DNA from: Platanthera guangdongensis
Lineage: Eukaryota > Streptophyta > Magnoliopsida > Asparagales > Orchidaceae
Length of the DNA: 64,000 nucleotides
Direction of reading: 5' to 3'
Assembly (NCBI GenBank): GCA_039583875.1
Contig: CM077165.1
Coordinates: forward strand, 67,444,757 to 67,508,756
Shown: positions 21,346-33,250 of the stretch, piece by piece
Layout of the letters: every line of letters begins with the position of its first letter
Position numbering within the stretch: position 1 is the stretch's first letter
Position numbers and translations under genes: made by a program
The notes under the pieces: model-generated
Databases searched by the model: none
Seen by the model: only the letters and a program-made list of their open reading frames with translations
What the model was told of the DNA's origin: nothing

Positions 21346-23817
21346 TGTAACAACCCCATCCGTTCATATGATATATTCTAGAAGGTCCGGCCGGGGCCCC
21401 ACAGGATATATCACAAAACAGTCGGTGAAGGTACAGGATGATACCAGAGTAGCGCATCGCACCTATCACAAGCATTCTAGCGGAAGCCTAAACTACTTGA
21501 ACTCCTCATGAATGTCCAAACATAAAACTCCACATTTTATATACATATAGGAATGTCTTACAACATGTCAAAAGCGTTTGCCTTATGGCCTTACAGGCAT
21601 TTCAATCAGTGGCCTAAAACAGATTGGCGCGCAGGCCGGCTACACTAAAAGAAAACATACAAAAGAACGCAATAGCCTTCGAGGGCTAGCAGCAGCAGCA
21701 GCAGCAACACCAGCAGGAGCATCAACCTCTATGCGTCCCGCTCGGCTCTCCAGTACCTGTGCAAGGAACAATCCACCCACTGGTGGCAAACAAAAGCAAC
21801 GGTCAGCGTTCAGCTGACCAAATTATAACGACCCTACCCCTTCTCTCGGGGCAGCGGTATTTTCCCTGCAGGCATATCATATCACAAGTATGGCAAGCTA
21901 TATCATCAACAAGTGCTTTCACGCACACAAGCCATCACAACCGTTCGCCACCCGGCCCAACGGTCCGTGCACTCAGGGCACATTCTTGGTGTTCTGGCAA
22001 CCTCTTGCCCACCACCGTATCAGGGTTATCACCCAACGGTAAATCTCTTGAGCATTTACTCCATGGCGTGCAGCCGGAGTTAGTCCTCGGACACCGGGAT
22101 GGCCCGTAGCCCCCCATTGTGTCATGGCGCGCAGGCCGAAGACTCTTGCTATGCGCTCCAACAGACCGTACTTTTGGTCTCACATCAGACGGACATAGCG
22201 CAGGTCGGATCCTCCACCCCCCGTTGCTCAAATCGCCTTGCCTTCTCCGAGTACAGCGTACTCATGGCTATATCAAAGGCGCGGGTCGGTCTCACCAATC
22301 CTGTTCCTGGCATTCAAGCCTGGGTAATTCACTATACCCCTTTCCTCATAGCAACAACGGGTCTTTCCTGGGCGCACCAGTACTTCCTGTGGTTCTCTCC
22401 ACAGGTGGACACCGCATAAGTACAAATGTCAGGGGTCTTTCCTGGGCACACCAGTACTTCCTGTGACTCACTCCACAGGTGGACACCCTATGACATCAAG
22501 CATCACAAAAAGGGCCTTTCCTGGTCCCACCAGTACTTCCTGTGCCTCATTCACAGGTTGGACCCAATACCATCACAAGGCTATTTTCCTGGGCTACCAC
22601 CCCAGTACTTCCTGCTACTCCTTTTCCCAGGTATAACCCGTAGACTCCGAACACGACACGTTTAACACGGAGTCTTCTCCGGTTCGTATGCAACATCACC
22701 AATCAAGACCAACCTGTCCAGATGGGCTTCACACAGCATGCCTATTCCGTACTCCATTTCCGGATCTATATGCAGTACAAAGGGGATTTCAAGCATCCAC
22801 CCATAGATTCCCAAAATCAGCCACCTCTTGGTGGGGGAAAACATAAGATATGCCAAAAAGGAAGCCTTCACATGGCTAGGAAGAAAAGTCGTTACCCTTG
22901 ACGATCGCTTCGGTGCCATGGCCTCCAAGCTAGCTTGCAAGACTCGCAAGATCGTCTCCTCCGCAACGCTGGCTTCGGATCTCTCGCCGGTAAACCGCAG
23001 CACCACCAACAGCAGCCCCCTTCCCTTCTTCCTCCTCCTTTCTCTCTCTCTTTCTCTCTCTTGAAGAAAGATGAAGGCCAAAGAAAATGAGAAGTAATTC
23101 TCTGACTTCGGCCCTTAAGGAAAAAGAAGAAGAGCTTTCAGCCCTTGGATCCAGACTGAAGGAATGGACGGCCACGATTCTGCCAAAAATACAACTTTTG
23201 ACCCGACATGGCCTCGAACACGGCCGTGTGCCTGGCCGTGTGCCTCAAGCGGTGGTCAACCGACTTATCCAAACCAGTGACACGCCCACGGGACACGCCC
23301 GTGTCATGGGCCGTGTCACCAACACGCCTTCAGACACGCCCGTGTCTGTGGCCGTGTACCTGGGTGAAAAAATCCCAAATCAACCCGAGACTTCACACGG
23401 CCTGTGACACGCCCGTGTCCCAGGCCGTGTGCCCAGACACGGCACAAAGACACGCCCTGTCGAATTCTTTCGGCGGGCTGAGTTCGTCGCCTGATCTGAC
23501 ACGCCCTGTGACACGCCCGTGTCACAGGCCGTGTTCAACACTCGACACACACTTCTCGACACTCGACGATCGTCGAGCAAAAATCGTTGAGAATGCGACA
23601 CGGCCTTGGACACGCCCGTGTCCTGGGCCGTGTGCCTCCTCTCGACGAATCGTCGAGAGAAAAATCGTCGAGACAAAGCCCAATCGTCGACACAACCTCG
23701 ACACGCCCTGCGACACGCCCGTGTCGCAGGCCGTGTCACCTGACACGCCCTGGGACATGCCCGTGTCCCAGGCCGTGTCACCCAAATTTTCCTGTTTCAG
23801 CATTTTGGGCTGTTACA
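21346..23817 (-). repeat. 5' LTR of element E
   Basis: 2472 bp, the partner of 13954-16434, with the same internal landmarks including the palindrome array at about 23198-23793. The right end TGTTACA abuts the TSD copy ATCTC, after which the RT of element A continues. Confidence 0.93.
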
Positions 23818-26149
23818 ATCTCTCCTATGCTACTCATTTCAAATTTAGAATGCATGAGGTCAGAAAACCTCTTGCACCATTTTGAATCTGTAGAGCCAAA
23901 TATAATGTCATCTACATAGATTTGCACTAACAAAATTTGGTCCTTATGATGTCTAGTGAAAAGGGTTTTATCTACAGTTCCTCTTGTAAATTTATGCTCT
24001 AATAAGAAAGTTGCTAAGGTCTCATACCAAGCTCTTGGAGCTTGCTTTAGACCATAAAGAGCCTTGTATAATTTAAAAACATAAGAGGGATGAGTTGAAG
24101 AAATAAAACCTGGAGGTTTTTCTACATAAACCTCTTCTTGTAACACTTCATTTAAGAAGGCACTTTTCACATCCATTTGAAAGACTTTGAACCTTTTGAA
24201 TGCTGCATAGGCAAGGAAAATCCTTATAGCTTCCAACCTTGCAACAGGTGCAAAGGTCTAACCATAGTCAATTCCTTCCTCTTGCCTATATCCTTGAGCA
24301 ACAAGCCTAGCCTTGTTCCTCACAATAACTCCTTGGGCATCAAGCTTATTCCTGAAAACCCATTTGGTTCCAATAACTGGGTAGTTTTGGGATCTTGGAA
24401 TCAAATCCCAAACTTTACATCTCTCAAATTAGTTTAGTTCCTCTTGCATTGCAAGGATCTAGTGGGGATCTTGCTCAGCATCATGAATGGTTAGAGGTTC
24501 AACCTGAGAGAGAAAACAGGCATGCGTCAAGTCTTGGTTGAGTTGATGCCTAGCCTGTACACCTGCTGATATGTCTCCAATTATTTGAGATCGAGGATGA
24601 TCCCTAAGTGTGACAAAGTCAGTGGGTAGAGTTGGTTGTGCAATAGCATTTTGAATAAATTCCTCTTGTGGAATTATATTTGTTGTTGGTTGTGGCTCAT
24701 GTTCTTCAACTTCATCTTCTTCACTATCTTCAATGACCTGTGGAGAGGGATGAGTGGGAACCTCTTTGGTGAGGTTTATTCCATCCAATGTCTCACACAA
24801 GTGGGGTACCTGCAAGTTGCTAATAGTAGAAACTTCTTTCTCCTTGCAATACATGTTAGTTTCATCAAAAGAAACATGAACTGACTCTTCTACTTTTAAT
24901 GTTGATTTATTGAATACCCTATAAGCCTTGCTTACTTGGGAGTATCCTAGAAAAAATCTCACTTCAGCCTTAGCTTCAAACTTTCTAATATATTTCTTGT
25001 TGTTATTGTGTATATAACATGTACAACCAAAACTTTAAAATAGTTTATTTTAGGTTTCTTCCCTTTGAGCAAATCATAGGGAGTTTTGTTCTTCAGTTTG
25101 TGAATTAAACTCCTATTCAGGACATAATTTGCAGTGCTTACAGCCTCTGCCCAAAAGGTTAGTGGCATGTATGCATCAGCAAGCAATGTGCATGCAGCTT
25201 CAATGAGTGCCCTATTTTTCCTTTCAGCTACCCCATTTTGTTGGGGAGTTCTAGGAGCAGAGAAGCAATGTCTGATACCTTCCTTCTCACAGAACTCATG
25301 CATAAGAAGAGACCCAAACTCTGTGTCATGATCACTTCTGATCAATGCAACATGAGTAGAGAACTCAATCTGTATGGTCTTGAGAAAATCTGTAAGAACC
25401 TTGAATGTATCTGACTTTGTTCTCAGAAAGAACACCCAACTGAACTTGGAGAAGTCATTCACTATAACTAAAGTGTAAGATTTCCCTCCTAGGCTTTGTA
25501 CAGCTATGGGTCCAAAAAGATCCAAGTGTAGCGAGTACAAGATCCTAGGTGAATCACTCTTATTAATTGATTTGAAACTAGTTTTGGTTTGCTTTCCTAA
25601 TTGACAAGCCCTGCAGAGACCTTCCTTCTTGTAGGGGGTAGAAGGTAGACCTCTAACAAGGTTGTGCTTAGATAACCTAGCAATGTTTTTCAGGTTTACA
25701 TGTCCTAGTCTTTTGTGCCATAAGTCATTCTGATTACTAGTTAAATTCAGTAAACAGATATCAGTTGTGGCAGAAATAAAGTTTACTAAATAAATGTTTC
25801 CTTGTCTACTTCCAGTTAAAATAGTTTGGTTATTTTTATCAATGATAGAGCAGGTAGAAGGGTTAAAGTATACCTGATAACTATCATCACATAATTGACT
25901 TATGGAGATGAGTTTATGCTTCAGTCCACTTACATATGTCACCTTTCTGAATGTGACAGCTCCTATTCTTACTTCTCCAACTCCTTCTGACTGACCATAT
26001 TTTGAGTCACCAAAGATAACCTTTGGCCCCATCTTGGACTTATAATTGAATAGAATGTCCTTGCTGCCAGTCATATGCTTGGAGCAGCCACTGTCCAGGT
26101 ACCAAGTTTCATTTACCCCTGAATACTTTTTCACCTACAATGCAAACAG
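23818..26149 (-). pseudogene. pol of element A: protease, integrase and first part of RT
   Basis: Protease has WYLDSGCSKHMTG near 26100. Integrase has the HHCC zinc region (HKRLGHVN...CRACQLGKQ) near 25590-25710, then LDLFGP, IRSDHDTEF and PQQNGVAERKNR, the D-D-E positions. A one-base frameshift near 25035 precedes RFFLGYS. RT follows with [11 protein letters not shown] near 24165 and IYVDDIIFG near 23910. Additional stops lie between 24459 and 24240. The frame enters element E at 23818 and resumes at 13953. It starts just after the gag stop at 26150-26152. Confidence 0.9.
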
Positions 26150-28284
26150 TTAGTGATTTTTGACCCAGGTTAACTTGGGCCCTTTGTATGGCTGATAAGA
26201 GAAACAAGAAATAACAGAAAATTCTGGCTGGGATTTATATCCTAGGGGGTGGTATCTCCTAGGTGGAATGGTCCAGTCAGCTAGGGGATTAAATGATTTC
26301 CTAGAAGTATTTAAGTTTTTGTAAAAGTTATAGTTTTGGTTAAGCCTTCCTGGGTTCGACAAATTTATGTAAGTTCGTCGACCAAAGTTTGACGAATTGG
26401 GTTGAGATCGTCGATCTCTGCCCAGAGAATAAACATGTTCATTCCCTGTGCCCCACGTTCGTCGATCTCTGCTTGACAAACCATACAAAGTTCGTCGATC
26501 GTAGTTAGACGAATAATAATAAATATAGTTGGCGTTCAGAGTTCGTCGATCGGGGTCCGACGAACTAGCCCCTTTTCGTCGATCGGAGGTCGACAAAAAT
26601 TGCTAAACTTTGTTTTTATTAGGTGTTTTCTGGTTTTCAATTTTGTTCTTAGTTTGAATTTGTTCAAGAATTTTATTTACCTTATATACTTGCTCAGTAT
26701 TCTTCTTTCCTTTCTCAGAAATAAAATTTATAGGTTGTGATAGGTGGTTTTTTTGAATAGTAGGTGGTTCACTAGATGATGCACCTAATCCTCACTTACT
26801 TCCATTAAATCTAGCATTAGATATGTTGGTGATTACTGATAGTTGTTTGCTTATTCCATTTAGTGATTCTTCTAGCTGTTTTGCCTTATTTAATTCATCT
26901 TTCAGAAGGGTGATTTGTTCACTAAGCATATCTATTTAATTTTTCAATTTAGTGTTTTTTAATACTAAGCTATCATAGTTAACTTGCTTATCTCTGAGAA
27001 GTTTGATTTCCTTCTCAGAGTTGATTAAATCCAAACACATGATTTTAAAATCTGATTTAAAAGATTCTGAATTATAATCAAACCATGATAATACCTGATC
27101 AGCTTCTGACTAAGAAGCTTCCTCATTTTCTGACTCTCCTTCTTCTGAGTTACGTCTTGAGGCATCAATTGCCATGAGGCAAACCACTTTTGCTCTTTCT
27201 TCTTCTTCATCTTCACTGGAGCTTGAAGATGTTGACTCATCTTCAGTCTCACTCCAAGTCTCAGCTACAAACCACTTTTCCTTCCTCTTGTGTTTGCTGG
27301 AAGAGGGTTTGCTGGTGAACTATTTTCTGGAATCCTTTTCCTTTTCTCTTCTCTTCTCTTTTTTCTGGTTCTCTGGACACTCAGAGAGAAAGTGCCCAGG
27401 ATTTCTGCATCCATAACACACCACTTCCTTTGTTGGTGTCTTGTCATACTTTGGCCTGTCATCCTTTCTTGCTGACTTCCTCCTGAAGTCCTTTCTAGCC
27501 ATCTTGAAGAATCTCTTTGCAAAGAGACTCATGAGCACTTCATTTGATGTAGTGGATTCTGATTCTTCTGAGGCTTTGAATGCTATGTTCTGATCTCTTC
27601 TGGTTGTAGGAGATGTTCTCTGTTCAGTAGCCTCCCTTGTCTTTATTAACTGCTCATAAGATTTCAGTTTTCCTAGTAGAGATTCAGTTGAAATCTCATT
27701 TAGGCATTTGTCCTCCTTGATGGGCAAATTCTTGTGTCCCATGAGCTTGGGAAGCACATCAGAATTTTGTCATTCACTTCAGTGAGAGTGATGACCTTGT
27801 CCAGAGTTTTTAGCTCATTAATAATTGAGCTTAATCTGTTGTACATCTCTAACACTGTCTCAGCTTCCTGTTTCCTGGAATTCTCATATTGGGATATGAG
27901 ATTTGATCTTTTATCCTTCCTTTCATCAGCCGATCCATCATCCATTTGGTTTAGGGAAATCCAAATGGCTTTTGTTGATGTGCACTCAGCAACCTTCTGA
28001 AAAATGTCATCAGACATTATTTGTGCCAATATGTTCATGGCTTTTGCATCAGCCATCTTGGCTTTCCTGTAAACATCATTATAATCTGGAGGAGGGACTG
28101 TAGTCATATCTGTAGAAGTGCTGGGAGGAGCAGCAGGTGGTGGAGGTACACCTGTTAAGATAGAAGCAAAAATATCTTCATCAATAGAATTCTTGTATAG
28201 CTTGATTCTTGCCTTCCAGATTCCAAACTTTTGCAAGGTGCAAACTGGAGGTCTGGTGCTTGTATAATCCTTATTCTATGTCAT
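26150..28284 (-). pseudogene. gag of element A (Sirevirus-like, long, frameshifted)
   Basis: ATG at about 28284 is followed at codon 3 by a stop. Then come KFGIWKARIKLY, an MNILAQIMSDDIF part and a helical gag core (IWISLNQ, LEMYNRLSSIINEL). A frameshift occurs near 27720. The zinc knuckle CYGCRNPGHFLSEC lies near 27395-27440. A Ser/Glu-rich part and a predicted coiled coil (about 27060-26840) resemble the D gag. The last 150 codons carry repeated DRRT peptides from the hairpin array. The frame ends in TAA at 26150-26152, the gag-pol boundary, also a stop in D. Confidence 0.85.
26340..26600. repeat. TTCGTCGATC hairpin array inside gag coding sequence of A
   Basis: Six units pair TTCGTCGATC with a TCCGACGAA- or TTAGACGAA-type arm and are spaced about 25-45 bp apart. 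On the coding strand they give repeated SDRRT or DRRTL peptides. The core is the same word as the LTR array of A and the array before its third ORF. Confidence 0.85.
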
Positions 28285-28380
28285 GGCTGTGTTACTACTT
28301 TAACAGTTAAATGTGAATAAAGTGATGTGTAGATCTAACATAAGATCTTTGGTTCAAGGGTTAACTTGTCAAACCAAAGG

Positions 28381-28400
28381 AACCTTGCTCTGATACCAAT
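28381..28400 (-). other. Primer binding site of element A (initiator Met-tRNA type)
   Basis: The minus strand reads ATTGGTATCAGAGCAAGGTT. It has one mismatch (C to A) to the expected initiator tRNA-Met complement. Confidence 0.85.
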
Positions 28401-30239
28401 TAAAAGTTAGGGTTAGATCTATAATACTCTAGAGGGGGGGGTGAATAGAGTATATTTAAAATTTGTTAGGTCCCAAAACAAAACGTGTTGTTACAGCTTT
28501 TGCTGTAAACTGAAAGGTGCAGTATTAGAAAATTGAAAAACAGATAATAATCAACCTAATCACAACCACACAGCAAGAACAAAAGAAAAGGATAGGCAAC
28601 CAGACGACACAAGAAATTTATAGTGGTTCCCCAAATCTGGGTAGTCCACTCTTCTACCACCCTTGGTAGGAATCCACTCAGGTTTTTGATCAGGTGCCTG
28701 ACACCAATGGGTTTTGATAAGGTCCCCAAAAACCAACTCAAGTCTTTTGGTAAGGAGACTTGCAACCAGGAATCACTTTTGAAGGGAGATGACAACCCTT
28801 TGTACAGGAGGGGGTGAGAGAGTGATTTTGTCTTCTCTGTCAACAATCAGAGAGAACACTTATGTGGAATGATATTAGCAAACAGCTCCCCCTAAGATGT
28901 AGAATGATTCAGGGAAGATCTGGAGCTTTGCTGCAGTGTGATAGGTCTTCAATCAGATTTCTTGACAAGTAGTGATGCAAGATCTTCTTGACTGATTTGA
29001 TATATGTTGTCCTTGGAAGTCCTGGAGAGAATGTTGAAGAAGAAGAATCTTGATATAGTACGGTTGTTCTTCTTCTTCTGAATGAAGATCACTTCCTGTC
29101 ACTATTAACTTTTGTATGATCTTCTTGTGTGAAGCTTTTCTGCTACTTTTTGAATTCTTGCAGTCAGTCTGTGTGTGTCTATGTTTTTCTGACTGAGTAT
29201 TTTCTTCTTGTTCTCGTCTTGTTGCTTCCGATTCACGGTGATCCTTTCTTCTATGTCTTTTCAAAAATTTGAATCCTCTGTAATTAATGCTGACGACTAG
29301 AGAATAATCGCCATTAGTGTATTTCCCCAACTGTCTTGTGGAAAATCAGCAAGTAATATTCATGAGGAAGACTGTAATTAATGCTCCCTCTAACGGCTAC
29401 ATTCAGAGAATGTTTGAGTCATTAATCTGTCAGGAATTATTGCATTTGAGTGAGGATTGAATGCCGGAAATGGCTAAGTCTGGAATCGTCAAACAGTTAG
29501 CAGAATTCGTCGAACTGAGTTACCAATTCGTCGAGCGGAGATATTGAATTCGTCGACTAGAAGGCTTCTGTTCGTTGAGTTGAGTTCCAAGTTCATCGAG
29601 CTAATAGCAGAACTTGCATGCTTCAGAACCTTTACCTTTTCTGTCTGAAGTTCGTCGAGCTGACAATTGCATTCGTCGACTGGAGTTCAGCAACCATTCT
29701 GGACTTAGTCTTGTATTTTGTGTTGACTGATATTCTGTGTGTCGACATGAATCTTCTGGTTCCAGAATTTGTCCAGTAGAGTACTGAGTTCGTCGACTTG
29801 AAAAGTTGACTTCGTCGACCTGAGAAGTTGTGTACTTGAGGTCCAAGTTCGTCGAGCTCAGAATCTTGTTCATCGACCAAAGTCTGAACTTGGACTTAGA
29901 AAAATCTGGAGTTATCCTGAATTTAGTTTGTTGAAGTATCCCAGTTTTTGTCGACCAGAGAATGAAGATCATCGAGCTCAGCTCAGAGAAATGTCTCAAG
30001 ATCACCGAGCTAAGAATATTTTTCGTCGACCTGAGTTCGACGAACGTCGAACTCATTTTTACTTAGTCTTGAAATCTTCTAGGTCTTGAGTCCCTAATTG
30101 TCTTGTTGATAGCTGGTCCATCTGATGTTGACTCTAAGGACTTGGCCTAAACTCTAGGACACAACTTTGACACTGCCTATATATGTTGGGTCACATCCTA
30201 AGTTAGTGAACCTATCCCAAATCAACTAGGGATCCAACA
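28401..30239 (-). repeat. 5' LTR of element A
   Basis: 1839 bp. The right end CCAACA (minus start TGTTGG) matches 1582. The left end begins TA where TG is expected, an aged terminus. It contains a G-run at 28434, the promoter word at 28616-28632 and the TTCGTCGA array at about 29500-30055. Compared with 1-1582 the two copies differ by several percent by eye, clearly more than the LTR pairs of I or E. Confidence 0.9.
28616..28632 (-). promoter_or_regulatory. Conserved TATA-type LTR core promoter, element A
   Basis: Minus-strand GGGGAACCACTATAAAT, identical to the copies in I and D. It lies about 215 bp before the 3' end of the LTR, a plausible U3/R border. Confidence 0.6.
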
Positions 30240-30471
30240 CTTCTGACCACTTACCTAAGGACCCATATTCACAATATAGGTCCCGGAATGAAAATCCTTC
30301 ACATCCAGAACGTCATAGGCTTGGTCCTTCACTCATATCACATATGAGCAAGGCCAACACAAACCTTTCCAACTTCTCCAATGCTCTTATGTGTGACCCT
30401 ATAGACTCATATTACATTGGTAGTGACACTGCATATTTGATCACTTCCAGATCACCATGGTAACACCAATA
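30240..30471 (-). repeat. 3' LTR stub of element B, cut by insertion of A
   Basis: The minus strand starts TATTGGTGTTACC at 30471 (expected TGTTGG, one change) right after a purine tract, and runs into element A at 30239. The remainder would lie beyond the left window edge. Confidence 0.6.
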
Positions 30472-31446
30472 GTCTCCCACTTGATCTTAAAAGTATCAAA
30501 CAAAAGTTTCACAAACAATGAGCGACATCTAACAATGCATCATTGCACCCCAAGCAATAAGAGTTTAAACTCAAAATCCATTATGACCAATGTATCAGTT
30601 TTGTCATGTCCATTTTTCCTTACATCTGGATAGAAAAAGATGTACAGACTGTATATTCACAATAATTGTTCAATCCAAGTTTCCTGATCTAGAATGAACT
30701 TCATAAATTGGTGAGCCCAATATCACATATTGACTCAACCTAGCATGACTATGTATCTCTCAGTCCCTTTCCATCAAGGGGCCCATGAATGTAACTCCTA
30801 TCATAGAGGAGGACAAATCTCATTTCCATCCACACGCAAAACACCCAAATGATTCATAATGTACCCAATAACCATCTATTTCATCCAACTTTCTCAAGAC
30901 TGGACTTTTTGATATCATCAAAGCACGCTCTTCCACACTCGATGAGTGTTGTGACTTCAGGTCAAATAACCACAAACACCATTGCCACTTGAGACATACT
31001 TGTGACACGTTCATATAACAATCCACAAACTATTCTCACGGTGGGTCTATCTAGCACAACTTGTTCACTAATAAGTACTCATGTGATGACTTGATTTCAC
31101 AATATTGTGACCTGTGAGAACAGGTCGTCAGTCAACGCACTTGCTAGCCATAATATATCATCATCGCCCTTAGCTTCTAAGATGACACATCGACCATGGA
31201 CCATTTAAGAATGAAGCTTCTAAGATTATAAGCTCTCACATTAAAGTCACCACTTGACTCCTATGGAAGAAAACATTCTAAGGACATTTATTACGTTAAA
31301 TTAATCTATCACAATAGAAATGAATTTACACAATAAAAGAACTTGCCATAAATTTAAAATGAAATTTATAACGCACAAGACTCCTACTAGAGTTGATCAT
31401 TCAGGTTTCTAATACCCATTGATCTAACATCACCATCATGCTTTCA
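30472..31446 (-). other. Polypurine tract and 3' untranslated region of B
   Basis: The minus strand reads AAGTGGGAGAC at 30472-30482, a copia purine tract. The remaining 960 bp up to the RNase H stop has no gene on either strand and no repeat that I recognise. Confidence 0.6.
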
Positions 31447-33250
31447 CTACACGAGAGGCTTTGTCAGTGGATCAGCAATATTTTCTTCAGCAGGCACTCT
31501 GCAAATGTTTACATCCCCTCGATTGACAATCTCATGAATAAGATGGAATCTCCATAGTATGTGTTTGGAGAACTGATGGGATCTAGGTTCCAAAGCAAGT
31601 GCAATTGCACCATTATTGTCATGGTAGAGAACTATGGGATCAACAATGCTAGGAACTAAATCTAACTCGCCGATGAATTTTCAAATTCATACAGCCTCCT
31701 TTGATGCATTCGCAGCGGCAATAAACTCAGCCTCCGTTGTATAATCAACAACTTTCTCCTACTTGGAACTCTTCCAGCTAACAACTCCTCCATTTAGCCA
31801 AAATACAAACCCTGACTGAGACTTTGAGTCATCCCTATCAGCTTGGAAGCTAGCATCTGTATAACCCATTACAGCGAGCTCTTCCTCTCTGCCAAATACC
31901 AAGAACGTATCCTTAGTACTTCTCTAGTACTTTAAGATATTCTTGACGGCTATCCAATGTCCATCACCAGGATCAGACTCATACCTGCTATTCATGCTCA
32001 AAGTATAAGAGACATCGGGTAGACTACATATCATTGTATACATGACTTATCCAATTGTCAAAGCATATGAAATCAACTTCATATTATACTTATCTTCACA
32101 AGTTTTAGGACACCGGACCATAGAGAGACATACACCATGAGACATGGGTAACAATCCTTTCTTTGACTCAAGTATCTTGAACTGTTTCAACACCTTCTCA
32201 ATATATGTAATTTGGGTCAAACCCAGCAACTACTTCGATCTATCCCTATAGATCTTAATACCAAGTCTTTCATAAAGAAGCAGTTCCCTAGGTTGTTTTT
32301 AAAAACTTGTAGGGTGGGTTTGTCATTCCTGATCAGCAGTATATCATTTACATATAATATCAGGAAGATAACAATGATATCACTAACCTCTTGTAAACAC
32401 ATGGTTCATCCTCGTTATTGATAAAACCAAACTCTTTGATATTTTCATAAAAACGTAGATTCCAACTTCGAGAAGCCTATTTTAATCTATAAGTAGATCT
32501 TTACAGCTTGCATATTTTAGTGGCTTCACCCGGAGATACAAAACCCTCGGGTTGTGTCATATACGCTTCCTCAATGATGTTTTCATTTGGGAAAGTCATT
32601 TTGACATCCATCTGCTAGATCTTGTAGTTATAATTCGCAACAATATCAAGCAAAAGTCTGATGGACTTGACCATATCAATAGGGTAAAAATCTCATCATA
32701 GTCAACACCATGAATTTGCTTGAAACCTTTAGCCACCAGTCGTCACTTGAATATCTGTACATTCTCATCCATGTCAGTATTGTTCTTGAAGACTCACTTG
32801 AACCCTATGGGTTGTACCCCTTCAGGTGGTTCCATCAACGTGCAAACTTGGTTTGCATACATGGAGTCCATTTCAGATTTCATGGACTCAAGCCACTTCT
32901 CGAAGTCCGGTCCACTCATAGCCTCTTAGTAGGTTGCATGGTCATCATCACGATCCATAAGCAACACATTACCTATTTGTGACACGAGAAATCCATATCT
33001 CTCATGTTCAAACCTTGCTCTATCAGATCTACGTGGAATTTGTGTTTCTTGAGCAGGCTCTCGAACTACAACAACTTGTAGTCCTTGCTCAAGTCCCAAT
33101 TCCGGTTCATTCATGATTTTTGGTTCTTGAACTTCTTCAACTTCTACCCTGGTATTCTTTCTACTTAAGAACTTTTTCTCAAGAAAGACAATAGTGCTTA
33201 TGAGAAACACTTTGCCCTTAGACGGTAGGTAGAAATAGTACCCTTTAGTT
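31447..33250 (-). pseudogene. pol of element B: RT and RNase H
   Basis: It continues the integrase tail with GYYFYLPSKGKVFLIST and an acidic linker. RT blocks follow (EKWLESMKSEMESMY, QVCTLMEPPEGVQPIG, RLVAKGFKQIHGVDY) and a YVNDILLI catalytic box near 32345, where the YVDD motif is changed to YVND. After TYIEKVLKQF and SKKGLLPMSHGV comes RNase H (YTDASFQ, TTEAEFIAA, then DPLTKPLV and TAG at 31447-31449). At least eight stops or shifts interrupt it. The loss of one catalytic Asp (D to N) is a further sign of decay. Confidence 0.85.
33246..33250. repeat. TSD of element S (TAGTT), left copy; right copy 51260-51264
   Basis: TAGTT lies directly outside the TGTTAG...TGTTACA ends of element S. The frame of B reads in phase across the site when one copy is kept. 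Confidence 0.88.

Larger units (their letters stand above)
13954..23817 (-). mobile_element. Element E: Ty3/gypsy chromovirus (Tekay/Del-like), inserted in RT of A
   Basis: A 9.9-kb element has LTRs of 2481 and 2472 bp that begin TGTAACA and end TGTTACA. Order on the minus strand is gag, protease, RT, RNase H, integrase, chromodomain-like tail, which is gypsy order. The TSD is AGCTC at 13949-13953 against ATCTC at 23818-23822, one mismatch, and the RT frame of A resumes across it. LTRs differ by about 20 substitutions by eye plus a 9-bp CAG slippage, so insertion is recent. Long LTRs and the chromodomain-type C-terminus point to the Tekay/Del clade. Confidence 0.92.
1..30239 (-). mobile_element. 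Element A: Sirevirus-like Ty1/copia retrotransposon, truncated by left window edge, split by elements I and E
   Basis: Read on the minus strand the order is 5' LTR (28401-30239), Met-tRNA-type primer site, gag, protease, integrase, RT, RNase H, a third ORF, purine tract and 3' LTR (1-1582, cut by the window edge). Two younger elements interrupt it: I inside the third ORF and E inside RT. Both reading frames resume in phase on the far side, so the pieces are one element. Without the insertions it would be about 12 kb, which suits a Sirevirus with a third ORF. The 5-bp flank after the right end is CTTCT; the matching left flank lies outside the window. All coding parts carry stops and frameshifts, so it is inactive. 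Confidence 0.9.

Noticed and set aside
26134..26152. Short intron at the Sirevirus gag-pol border (acceptor-like TGCAG/TTGTAG before GTG)
   Set aside because: The interval would be only about 24-30 nt, too short for a plant intron, and gag and pol are already in the same frame.
31447..33250. Continuation of element A copia pol into this region
   Set aside because: The RT and RNase H motifs differ from those of A, D and I, and A ends in a proper LTR at 30239. It belongs to host element B.
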